58,975 bases of DNA from Alphaproteobacteria bacterium. GTDB taxonomy: Bacteria > Pseudomonadota > Alphaproteobacteria > GCA-2731375. This document shows, one piece after another, positions 19,512-26,625 of the stretch. Position numbers and translations under genes: made by a program. The stretch is taken from assembly GCA_016869175.1 (NCBI GenBank), contig VGEV01000004.1:1-58975 (forward strand), written 5' to 3'. Within the stretch, counting starts at the first letter, position 1; each line of letters opens with the position of its first letter. The notes below the pieces were generated by a model. That model made no database searches. It was given only the letters and a program-made list of their open reading frames with translations, and was not told the DNA's origin.

Positions 19512-20641
19512 TCATTGCGCCGGGTAATCTGGGTCGAGCAAGTCGTCAATGGCGAACGGGCACGCCTCGGGCAGGCTCTCGACGGCGAGGCCGGTCTCCT
19601 TTGCCGCCCAGCGTCGGGCGCTGGCGTAGGTCGTCCCTAGCGCTTCGGCGAGACGGGCATCAAGCTCGGGCTCTCGGCCAGCAGTTCGGCGATTTCGCCG
19701 CGTGCGTCGTCGATGGAGCCGCGCCAGCTTCGCGAGTGACGCTTGGGCTGGAACTGCCATTTCAGCAAATGCAGCAGCAAACGGCCAAGTTGGTGCTTCA
19801 GCGCACGCTGATCGGAGCGTCCCAAACTCTCGAGCTCCATGGCAAGACGCGTGGCATCCAGTTTCGCGAGTTCGCCTTCGCGCAACAATTCGCTCTGCGA
19901 GGCGAGCCAGCCGACCCAGTCCTCGGCATGCTCGCGCGAAACGTCGATCCAGGCGTGCGAATTGCCGAACAGATCAACGTGTACGATGTCGCCGAAACTC
20001 ATGTGCACTTGGCGAAAACAACCGATGTCGGAGCCAAGCGTTGCACGCTTCAGGCGTTGCAAGCCATCGAGCACGATGGATCGGTCCGCCATCGCGCCGC
20101 CCTCGCTGATCACGTGGAGAAGCAGATCGCACGCGGGCACCCCGGCATAGCGGCCCTGACTTGCCTTGGCGGCCTTCCGGCGGATGGCCTGCTCGACATC
20201 GTGGACGACGTACTGCTCAGCGATGTCGCCTTCATAACCGTCGTTCTGTCCGCCTTCGCCGGGGAAGAAAACAGCACCAGACCTCTTGTCGGCCTTGCTC
20301 AGCCACTGCTGCCAGGAGGCACTGCCTGCTTCCGTGACTTCCACGCCGAGACGCTCGTTCCCTCGCCAAGAAAACGTGAAGTCCGGCAGCCGATTGTCGC
20401 GACCGAAGGCTGCCTCGTGCGCTTGGACGCTGACCGGCAACTCGAGCCGCTTGAGCGCGACCAGCGCAACGAGCAGGCGGCGCAAGGAATAGTCCTCGCG
20501 CTGCGCGGCGGTTCGCCGCTTTGGACCGGTCCGCGGCCCAACGGAACGGCCGAAAAAGGCCAAATCGTCGGCAAGACTGTCGCGGCCCTGCAGCCGCAAT
20601 TCCACCCGCACGCCCGCACGCAGCTCGCCACGTAACGTCAT
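19512..20641 (-). pseudogene. Nuclease-like domain fused to DUF29, frameshifted near the C-terminus
   Basis: The frame from ATG 20641 runs 334 residues to a TAG, and the remainder of its C-terminal domain continues in another frame to 19512. Residues about 240-328 are DUF29: DWVGWLASQSELLREGELAK, AMELESLGRSDQRALKHQLG, LLLHLLKWQFQPKRHSRSWR. The DUF29 tail then reads LDARLAEALGTTYASARRWA and SLPEACPFAIDDLLDPDYPA in the second frame. Adding one G at TTGATG (about 19651) joins the frames. Residues about 75-180 have LPDFTF, GVEVTEAG and a basic helix IRRKAAKASQGRYAG before DLLLHVI, resembling a PD-(D/E)xK nuclease core. The shift may be real decay, a sequencing error or programmed. Confidence 0.75.
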
Positions 20642-20691
20642 GCGGCATCATAGCGCGTTCCCGGCAATTCTGGCGACCGCGTGGACGGTGC

Positions 20692-20697
20692 TATAAG
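20692..20697 (+). promoter_or_regulatory. Candidate -10 element for uppP
   Basis: TATAAG, a 5/6 match to the sigma-70 -10 hexamer, lies 39 bases before the uppP ATG in an otherwise GC-rich 95-base divergent gap. No convincing -35 hexamer is seen at the expected distance, so this is a weak call. Confidence 0.3.
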
Positions 20698-20736
20698 CGC
20701 TGGCGACCCACCGACAAAGCAAACGCCGAATCGTTC

Positions 20737-21540
20737 ATGGACGCCACGTTGTTCGCCGAGGCCGTGCTATTGGGCGTGGTCGAGGGGCTGACCGAGTTCA
20801 TCCCGGTCTCGTCCACCGGGCATCTCATCCTGCTGGTCGATCTCCTGGGCTTCCGGGGGGCGCCCGGCAAGGTGTTCGAAGTGGTCATTCAGCTGGGCGC
20901 GATCCTGGCGATCTGCCTGTTGTATATCGCCCGCTTGTGGGGCGTGGCGGCCGGGCTGGCGCGCGATCCGGCCGCCCGCCGCTTCGTCGCCAACATCCTG
21001 GCGGCCTTTCTGCCGGCGGCCGCGCTGGGCGCGCTGGCGCATGGCTACATCAAATCCGTGCTGTTCTCGCCCTACGTCGTCTGCACCGCACTGATCACCG
21101 GAGGCGTGCTCATTCTGATCCTGGAGCGCTTCCGGCCGAAGCCGCGCCATGGGCAGGTCGAGGCGATCCCGCTCGCCACCGCCCTGCGCATCGGCCTGTT
21201 GCAGTGCCTGGCGCTGGTGCCCGGCGTGTCGCGCTCGGGCGCCACCATCATGGGCGCGGTCTGGCTTGGCGTCGAGCGCCGCGCGGCGGCGGAGTTTTCG
21301 TTCTTCCTGGCGATTCCCACCATGCTGGGCGCGGCGGTGTTCGATCTTTACAAGAGCCGTGCGTTGCTGGCGGCGGACGGCCTGCTGCTGATCGCGGTCG
21401 GCTTCGCTGCCGCGTTCGTGTCGGCCCTGGTCGTGGTCCGCTGGCTGGTCGGCTATGTCTCCCGCCGAGGCTTCGCGCCATTCGGTTGGTATCGCATCGC
21501 GCTGGGTCTCGCCATGCTGGCGATCCTGGGCCTGCGCTAA
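20737..21540 (+). CDS. uppP: Undecaprenyl-diphosphate phosphatase UppP (BacA)
   Basis: This inner-membrane phosphatase recycles undecaprenyl pyrophosphate to the monophosphate carrier used for peptidoglycan, LPS O-antigen and other envelope polymers. The 267-residue protein has about eight hydrophobic helices. It carries both BacA signatures: GLTEFIPVSSTGHLILLVDL with the catalytic glutamate region near residue 17, and the arginine motif VPGVSRSGATIMGAVWLGVE. The start at ATG 20737 gives MDATLFAEAVLLGVVEGLTE. It is convergent with the NDUFA9-like gene, 4 bases between stops. Confidence 0.97.
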   Translation: MDATLFAEAVLLGVVEGLTEFIPVSSTGHLILLVDLLGFRGAPGKVFEVVIQLGAILAICLLYIARLWGVAAGLARDPAARRFVANILAAFLPAAALGALAHGYIKSVLFSPYVVCTALITGGVLILILERFRPKPRHGQVEAIPLATALRIGLLQCLALVPGVSRSGATIMGAVWLGVERRAAAEFSFFLAIPTMLGAAVFDLYKSRALLAADGLLLIAVGFAAAFVSALVVVRWLVGYVSRRGFAPFGWYRIALGLAMLAILGLR

Positions 21541-21544
21541 ACCG

Positions 21545-22495
21545 TCAGTTGGCGTGCGGCGCCGGCAACTGGCCGTGCCGGCGAAAACGGAAGAGATAGC
21601 TGGGCACGATGACTTCGAGCGGCGTCGGCGCGATGCCGAGGTCGGCCAGGCCCGGTCGACCGGGGCTGACGACATTGTCCTGCCGGAGCAGCTCGACCTG
21701 ATCGGGGGTCAGCGGCGGCACCGGCAGCAGTTGCAGGAAGGCCGCCTGGAACTTGGCGAGGCCGAAGGGCAGCGGCAGCAGCAGGCGGTTGCGGCCGGTT
21801 TCCTTCAGCACGTATTGCAGCAACTCCTTGAAGCTATAGCTGCGCGGACCGCCCAGCTCGTAGATTTGCCCGGCCGTCTCGGGCCGTCGCAGGATGACGT
21901 GAATGGCTTCCGCCACGTCGCCAACATAGACCGGCTGGAAGCGTGTTGTCCCGCCGCCAAGCAGCGGCAAGGCCGGCAACAGCCGCGCCAGGGCGGCGAA
22001 GCGGTTGAAGAAATCGTCCTCCGGTCCGAACACGAGGCTCGGCCGCACGATGCTGGCATCGGCAAACGCCTCGGTCACCGCCAGCTCGCCGAGCGCCTTG
22101 CTGCGGGCATATTCCGCGCTGCTGGCGAGGTCCGCGCCGATCGCCGAGACATGCACCAGGCGGCGAACGCCCGCTGCCTTGGCGGCGGCGGCCACCCGGC
22201 GGGCGCCTTGCGCGTGCACCGCCGCGAAGCGCTGGCCGCCGCGTTGATAGAGAATGCCGACCAGGTTGACCACCGCGTCCGCGCCGGCCACCGCCTGCCG
22301 CACCGAGGCCTCGTGCCGCAGATTGGCCGCCATCGGCATCACTTGGCCGACATCGCCCATGGGCTTGAGGAAGGCGGCAGCTTCCGGATCGCGCACCGCG
22401 ACCCGAACCCGCGCCCCGGCCTGTGCCAGGCGCCGGACAAGGTGTCGGCCAAGGAAGCCCGAGCCGCCGAACACCGTGACGTTGTCGATCCGCAT
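21545..22495 (-). CDS. Complex I NDUFA9-subunit-like SDR protein
   Basis: A 316-residue atypical SDR resembling the complex I accessory subunit NDUFA9. It starts at ATG 22495 with the NAD(P)-binding motif VTVFGGSGFLGRHLVRRLAQ, followed by VNLVGILYQRGGQRFAAVHA, HVSAIGADLASSAEYARSKA and RPSLVFGPEDDFFNRFAALA. The conserved C-terminal end includes TPDQVELLRQDNVV. In alphaproteobacteria this protein can bind complex I or act as an orphan NAD(P)H-binding protein; which applies here is unknown. The neighbouring uppP is a recurrent partner. Confidence 0.88.
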   Translation of the reverse strand: MRIDNVTVFGGSGFLGRHLVRRLAQAGARVRVAVRDPEAAAFLKPMGDVGQVMPMAANLRHEASVRQAVAGADAVVNLVGILYQRGGQRFAAVHAQGARRVAAAAKAAGVRRLVHVSAIGADLASSAEYARSKALGELAVTEAFADASIVRPSLVFGPEDDFFNRFAALARLLPALPLLGGGTTRFQPVYVGDVAEAIHVILRRPETAGQIYELGGPRSYSFKELLQYVLKETGRNRLLLPLPFGLAKFQAAFLQLLPVPPLTPDQVELLRQDNVVSPGRPGLADLGIAPTPLEVIVPSYLFRFRRHGQLPAPHAN

Positions 22496-22658
22496 GCGAT
22501 CCCCCAATCGGGCGTCGTGCGCATTGATAGTGGGGCCGGCCGTCCGGGGCAACGCCGCGCGCCGAGGCCTCCCGCGAGGGCGCTTGCATGCGCCAGGGCG
22601 CTTGGCTAAAACCCGCCCTTCGGCCGGGCTGCGTGTGCTCGGCCCAGCTTCGCCCCTT

Positions 22659-22745
22659 GCCCAGGTGGCGGAATCGGTAGACGCGCTAGCTTCAGGTGCT
22701 AGTGGGGGAAACCCCGTGGAAGTTCGAGTCTTCTCCTGGGCACCA
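22659..22745 (+). tRNA. tRNA-Leu (anticodon CAG)
   Basis: An 87-base class II tRNA with encoded CCA. The acceptor stem GCCCAGG (22659-22665) pairs with CCTGGGC (22735-22741), followed by A and CCA (22743-22745). The anticodon stem CTAGC/GCTAG encloses the 7-base loop TTCAGGT with anticodon CAG, reading CUG, the dominant leucine codon in a genome this GC-rich. The long variable arm GTGGGGGAAACCCCGT is typical of tRNA-Leu, and GTTCGAGTC is the T-loop. A possible promoter is TTGCAT (22584) with TAAAAC 17 bases downstream. Confidence 0.97.
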
Positions 22746-22770
22746 ACGGCTGTCCCTGAGCGATCGCGGC

Positions 22771-23382
22771 ATGACCAACCATCTGCATACGGGCGACCTG
22801 CCGGCCGGCCTTGGCTTCGGCCCGCTGCTGGCGATCGACACCGAGACGATGGGCCTGGTGCCGGGACGCGACCGCCTCTGTCTCGTGCAGCTGTCGGCCG
22901 GCGACGGCGACTGCCATCTGGTGCATTTCCCCAAGCCCGATTACGCCGCGCCGCATCTGCGCCGCCTGCTGGTCGATCCCGCGATCACCAAGCTGTTCCA
23001 TTTCGCGCGCTTCGATCTCGCGGTATTGCGGCACTATCTGGGCGTCGACTGCCGGCCGGTCTATTGCACCAAGATCGCCGCCAAGCTGGTGCGCACGTTC
23101 ACCGATCGGCACGGCCTGAAGGACCTGTGCAAGGACTTGCTGGGCGTCGATCTGTCGAAGCAGCAGCAGATGAGCGACTGGGGCGCCGAGAGCCTGAGCC
23201 GCGAGCAACTGGAATACGCCGCGACCGATGTCCTTTATCTGCACAGGCTGCATGCCAAACTGGAAGCGCTGCTGGCGCGCGAGGGCCGCCAACAGCTGGC
23301 GCGGGCCTGCTTCGAGTTCCTGCCCGCACGGGCGGAGCTCGATCTGGCCGGCTGGCGCGAACTCGATGTCTTCGCGCACTGA
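22771..23382 (+). CDS. rnd: Ribonuclease D-type 3'-5' exonuclease (short form)
   Basis: A DEDDy-family 3'-5' exonuclease of 203 residues, which contains only the exonuclease domain and lacks the HRDC domain of E. coli RNase D. The catalytic residues are visible: LAIDTETMGL (Exo I D and E), LFHFARFDLAVLRHYLG (Exo II D) and LEYAATDVLYLHRLH (Exo III Y and D). Short forms like this are common in alphaproteobacteria and trim structured RNA 3' ends, including tRNA precursors. It starts 25 bases after tRNA-Leu and could share its transcript. Confidence 0.9.
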   Translation: MTNHLHTGDLPAGLGFGPLLAIDTETMGLVPGRDRLCLVQLSAGDGDCHLVHFPKPDYAAPHLRRLLVDPAITKLFHFARFDLAVLRHYLGVDCRPVYCTKIAAKLVRTFTDRHGLKDLCKDLLGVDLSKQQQMSDWGAESLSREQLEYAATDVLYLHRLHAKLEALLAREGRQQLARACFEFLPARAELDLAGWRELDVFAH

Positions 23383-23390
23383 AACTTGAA

Positions 23391-23414
23391 CCGCCGCTTG
23401 CACCTGCGGCGTTT
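23391..23414 (+). terminator. Possible weak terminator after rnd
   Basis: CGCCGC and GCGGCG form a 6-bp stem around TTGCACCT about 10 bases after the rnd stop, followed by only a short T run (TTTG). The stem is GC-rich but the tail is poor, so termination efficiency is doubtful. Confidence 0.35.
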
Positions 23415-23441
23415 GACCCTGCGCGGAACGGCCGGCATAGT
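23413..23441 (+). promoter_or_regulatory. Candidate sigma-70 promoter for the kdsD-lpt-rpoN operon
   Basis: TTGACC (23413-23418), a 5/6 match to the -35 hexamer, is separated by 17 bases from CATAGT (23436-23441), a 4/6 match to the -10 hexamer. It lies about 85 bases before the GTG of kdsD in a 144-base intergenic gap. Confidence 0.45.
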
Positions 23442-23455
23442 GCCCCGTATGGAAG

Positions 23456-23472
23456 TTGGCATGATTTTCGCT
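23456..23472 (+). promoter_or_regulatory. Candidate sigma-54 (-24/-12) promoter before kdsD
   Basis: The sequence TTGGCATGATTTTCGCT contains the invariant GG (23458-23459) and GC (23470-23471) separated by exactly 10 bases, the hallmark of sigma-54 promoters. It differs from the consensus TGGCACG-N4-TTGC by T for C in the -24 box and C for T in the -12 box. It lies 55 bases before the kdsD start, upstream of the operon that ends in rpoN itself. It could be chance. Confidence 0.4.
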
Positions 23473-23526
23473 TGTCGCCCTCGGTGGGCTGAAACCCTAA
23501 TGGTTTCGGCAGGCTAGGGGGTCGCG

Positions 23527-24525
23527 GTGCATCCCGAATCCCAGCGGCTAGGCGCTGAGTTTGCAGCCGAAACCGACGCCGACCTGAAGGCGGGTCGACG
23601 GGTGCTGGAACTCGCCCGCGACGGGCTTGCCGCTGTTGCCGGCCGGCTGGGTCAAGGCTTTGTCGCGGCGGTCGGCCTGCTGGCCCAGCCCGGCGGCAAA
23701 CTGGTGGTCAGCGGCATGGGCAAGAGCGGCCATATCGCCAACAAGATCGCCGCCACCTTCGCCTCCACCGGCACGCCGGCGCATTTCGTGCACCCGGCGG
23801 AAGCCAGCCATGGCGATCTGGGCATGGTGGCACGCGAGGATCGGCTACTCCTGCTGTCGAATTCGGGCGAGACCGCGGAATTGCGTGATCTGGTCGGTTA
23901 TGCGCGACTGGTGCGGGTGCCGCTGCTGGCGATGGTCGGCCGGCCTGCGAGCAGCCTGGCGGAGGCCGCCGACGTGGCGCTGGTCCTGCCGCCGGTCGCG
24001 GAAGCCTGTCCGTTGGGCCTTGCCCCGACCACTTCGACCACTTTGATGCTGGCGCTGGGCGACGCGCTGGCGATCGCGGTCATGCAGCGGCGCGGGTTCT
24101 CCGCCGAACAGTTCCATGTACTGCACCCGGGCGGACGGCTGGGTCGGCAGTTCGTGCGGGTGGCCGACATCATGCACCGCGGCTCCGAACTGCCGCTGGC
24201 GGCGCCGGAGGCGGTGCTGGCCGACGCCATCCTGGTGATGACGGAGAAGCGCTTCGGCTGTCTGGGGGTGTGCGACGGCGAGGGTCGGCTGGTCGGCATG
24301 GTGACCGACGGGGATCTCAGGCGACACATGGCGCCCGATCTGCTGGGTCGGCGGGTTGGCGAGGTGATGACCGCCCGCCCCAAGACCATCCGTCCGCAGG
24401 CCCTGGCGGCGGAGGCGTTGGGCTTCATGAACGCCAGCCAGATCACCTGCCTGTTCGCGACCGAGGACGAACGCCCGGTCGGCATCGTGCACGTCCACGA
24501 CATCCTGCGCTCCGGGATCGCCTAG
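23527..24525 (+). CDS. kdsD: Arabinose-5-phosphate isomerase, KpsF/GutQ family
   Basis: Interconverts D-ribulose 5-phosphate and D-arabinose 5-phosphate, the first committed step to Kdo for LPS. The 332-residue protein has a SIS sugar-isomerase domain (KLVVSGMGKSGHIANKIAAT; FVHPAEASHGDLGMV; LLLSNSGETAELRDLVGYAR) and two C-terminal CBS motifs (RVADIMHRGSELPL; RVGEVMTARPKTIRPQALAA). The start is GTG at 23527. The stop is followed after 3 bases by lptC, placing Kdo synthesis with LPS export in one operon, a typical proteobacterial arrangement. Confidence 0.95.
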   Translation: MHPESQRLGAEFAAETDADLKAGRRVLELARDGLAAVAGRLGQGFVAAVGLLAQPGGKLVVSGMGKSGHIANKIAATFASTGTPAHFVHPAEASHGDLGMVAREDRLLLLSNSGETAELRDLVGYARLVRVPLLAMVGRPASSLAEAADVALVLPPVAEACPLGLAPTTSTTLMLALGDALAIAVMQRRGFSAEQFHVLHPGGRLGRQFVRVADIMHRGSELPLAAPEAVLADAILVMTEKRFGCLGVCDGEGRLVGMVTDGDLRRHMAPDLLGRRVGEVMTARPKTIRPQALAAEALGFMNASQITCLFATEDERPVGIVHVHDILRSGIA

Positions 24526-24528
24526 GCG

Positions 24529-25194
24529 ATGGCGCGCGACACCGCGGCGCTGTCAGGGTCGTTGGGCGAGGCGCTGGAACTGGCGCCGCTTGGACAGCGC
24601 CGGCGGGCCGGCAGCATTGGCTACAGCCGCTTCGTGCAGGCCATGAAGCTGCTGCTGCCGCTGGCCGCGGGCGGCCTGCTGCTGGCCGTGCTGGCCTGGC
24701 CGGGCGCTATTCAGGCGCCGGGCGAATTCCGGCTGTCCTATGTCGCGGGCGAGCCGGCGGACAGCCCGCCCACCATGGAGCGGCCGCGCTATGTCGGGGT
24801 CGAAGGCGCCGAACGGCGCTATTTCATCACCGCCGAGCGCGCGACGCACGACGTCAGCGAGCAGGGCCGCATTGCCCTCAGCCGGCCACAGGCCGACATG
24901 ATCGATGGCAATGGCCATTGGCTTTCGGTCATCGCCCGGTCCGGGGTTTTCCGCCAGCCGCAAGGCCGGCTCAGGCTGGAGGGGCCGGTCGACATCCATT
25001 CCGACCTTGGCTACGAGCTTCGCGCCCGCTCGCTCGACCTCGACCTGAAGGGCGGAACCGCGGAAACCGCCGAGCCGGTGGAAGGTCAGGGGCCGCTCGG
25101 CCTGATGACCGCGGAGCGGGCGCGGATCGCCGAGAAGGGCGCCCGATTGTGGTTCGAAGGTCGGGTGAAAGTGGTGCTCCATGCTGGCCGGTGA
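24529..25194 (+). CDS. lptC: LPS export system protein LptC
   Basis: LptC is the bitopic inner-membrane protein that receives LPS from LptB2FG and passes it to LptA. The 221-residue protein has one transmembrane helix near residues 40-60 (KLLLPLAAGGLLLAVLAWPG) and a periplasmic beta-jellyroll-like remainder (RPRYVGVEGAERRYFITAER; VDIHSDLGYELRARSLDLDL). Identification leans on weak family similarity plus position between kdsD and lptA. The 3' end runs just past where the preceding codons of the lptA frame open. Confidence 0.88.
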   Translation: MARDTAALSGSLGEALELAPLGQRRRAGSIGYSRFVQAMKLLLPLAAGGLLLAVLAWPGAIQAPGEFRLSYVAGEPADSPPTMERPRYVGVEGAERRYFITAERATHDVSEQGRIALSRPQADMIDGNGHWLSVIARSGVFRQPQGRLRLEGPVDIHSDLGYELRARSLDLDLKGGTAETAEPVEGQGPLGLMTAERARIAEKGARLWFEGRVKVVLHAGR

Positions 25195-25225
25195 TCGCCG
25201 GTCGTGTCGGGTCGGGACTAGGGCG

Positions 25226-25807
25226 ATGAAAGCCTTGCGCTCCGTCGCCGTCGTTGCCGCCCTGGCGGCGTTGGCGGGAGGCGTCGGCGCGGCGACCCGT
25301 GGCGGCAGCCCCGCCCCCGCCAGGTCGCAGCCCGGCAATCCGCTCAACGCCGAGGCGCCCATCGAAATCAACGCCGACCGGCTGGAAGTGCAGCAGGATC
25401 GCCAGCTGGCGATCTTCCGCGGCAACGTCGAGGCGGCGCAAGGCGAGATGCGTCTGCGGGCCGATCGGCTGACCGTGCACTACCTCGCGGCGCGGTCGGG
25501 CCAGTCGCGCGGCGGGCCGGCTGATCCCGGCGGCGCGGTCTCGCGTATTGAGGCGGAGGGAAATGTGTTCGTCTCCTCGCCGCAAGAGACCGCGCAAGGC
25601 GCGGCCGGCATCTACGACGTGCTGCGCAAGGAGATCGTGCTGACCGGCCAGGTGGTGCTGACGCGCGGCGACAACGTGATCCGCGGCGACCGCTTGGTGC
25701 TCAACCTGGCGAGCGGCCAGAGCCGCGTCGAAGGCGGCGGCACCGGCGGCCGGGTGCGCGGCCTGTTCCTCCCGCCGAAGTCCGGCGAGAGCCCCACAAC
25801 CCGTTGA
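25226..25807 (+). CDS. lptA: LPS transport periplasmic protein LptA
   Basis: The periplasmic bridge of the Lpt system, 193 residues from ATG 25226 (MKALRSVAVVAALAALAGGV), which starts a signal peptide with probable cleavage after GAA near residue 23. The OstA-like beta-jellyroll has APIEINADRLEVQQDRQLAI, FRGNVEAAQGEMRLRADRLT and the repeat ITLTGQVVLTRGDNVIRGDR-like segment near residue 150. The upstream in-frame ATG 25181 would add a non-signal extension and overlap lptC, so 25226 is preferred. It is followed after 15 bases by lptB. Confidence 0.92.
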   Translation: MKALRSVAVVAALAALAGGVGAATRGGSPAPARSQPGNPLNAEAPIEINADRLEVQQDRQLAIFRGNVEAAQGEMRLRADRLTVHYLAARSGQSRGGPADPGGAVSRIEAEGNVFVSSPQETAQGAAGIYDVLRKEIVLTGQVVLTRGDNVIRGDRLVLNLASGQSRVEGGGTGGRVRGLFLPPKSGESPTTR

Positions 25808-25822
25808 CGACACGGAATATTA

Positions 25823-26611
25823 ATGGCGAGTGCCGATAACAACGGGAGTGCTGACAGAGGCGCCGCCGGACCGCGGCTGGTGGCCGAGAGCCAGGGGCTA
25901 TGGGTCAGCAGGATTGGCAAGCGGTTCAAGGGACGGCCGGTTGTGCGCGAGGTCAGTTTGCAGGTGCGGCGGGGCGAAGCGGTCGGCCTCCTGGGCCCCA
26001 ACGGCGCCGGCAAGACGACCACCTTTTATCTGATCTCTGGCCTCTTGGCGCCGGACAGCGGCAGTATCGAGCTGGACGGCCAAGACATCACCGCCCTGCC
26101 CATGTATCGCCGTGCTCGGCTCGGCCTGGGCTATCTGCCGCAGGAGGCCTCGGTGTTCCGCGGCCTGAGCGTGGAGAACAATCTGCGTGCCGTGCTGGAG
26201 GTGGTGGAACCGCTGCCGGAGAAGCGTACCGCCATGCTGGAGGCTCTGCTGGCGGAGTTCTCGCTCACCCATCTCCGCCGCGCGCCGGCGCTGGCGCTGT
26301 CGGGCGGTGAGCGGCGGCGGGTCGAAATCGCCCGGGCGCTGGCGTGCCGGCCCAGCTTCCTGCTGCTGGACGAGCCCTTGGCCGGCATCGACCCGATTGC
26401 GCTCGGCGAGATCCGCGATCTCGTCAGCCATCTCAAGGAACGCGGCGTCGGCGTGCTGATCACCGAGCACAACGTGCGCGAGACCCTCGACATGATCGAC
26501 CGCGCCTACATCCTGCACGAGGGACGCGTGCTGATGCAGGGCCGGCCCGAGGAAATCGTGGCCAATGCCGAGGTCAGGCGGTTCTACCTCGGTGACCGAT
26601 TCAGTCTGTAG
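25823..26611 (+). CDS. lptB: LPS export ABC transporter ATP-binding protein LptB
   Basis: The cytoplasmic ATPase driving LPS extraction by LptB2FG, 262 residues. It has Walker A GLLGPNGAGKTTTFYLISG, Q-loop YLPQEASVFRGLSVENNLRA, signature LSGGERRRVEIARALACRP, Walker B LLLDEPLAGIDPIALGEI and H-loop ITEHNVRETLDM. The first ~20 residues (MASADNNGSADRGAAGPRLV) are a low-complexity extension relative to typical LptB; an internal start is possible. Permeases lptF and lptG are not in the window. Confidence 0.96.
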   Translation: MASADNNGSADRGAAGPRLVAESQGLWVSRIGKRFKGRPVVREVSLQVRRGEAVGLLGPNGAGKTTTFYLISGLLAPDSGSIELDGQDITALPMYRRARLGLGYLPQEASVFRGLSVENNLRAVLEVVEPLPEKRTAMLEALLAEFSLTHLRRAPALALSGGERRRVEIARALACRPSFLLLDEPLAGIDPIALGEIRDLVSHLKERGVGVLITEHNVRETLDMIDRAYILHEGRVLMQGRPEEIVANAEVRRFYLGDRFSL

Positions 26612-26625
26612 CGGCAGGAGCGTCG

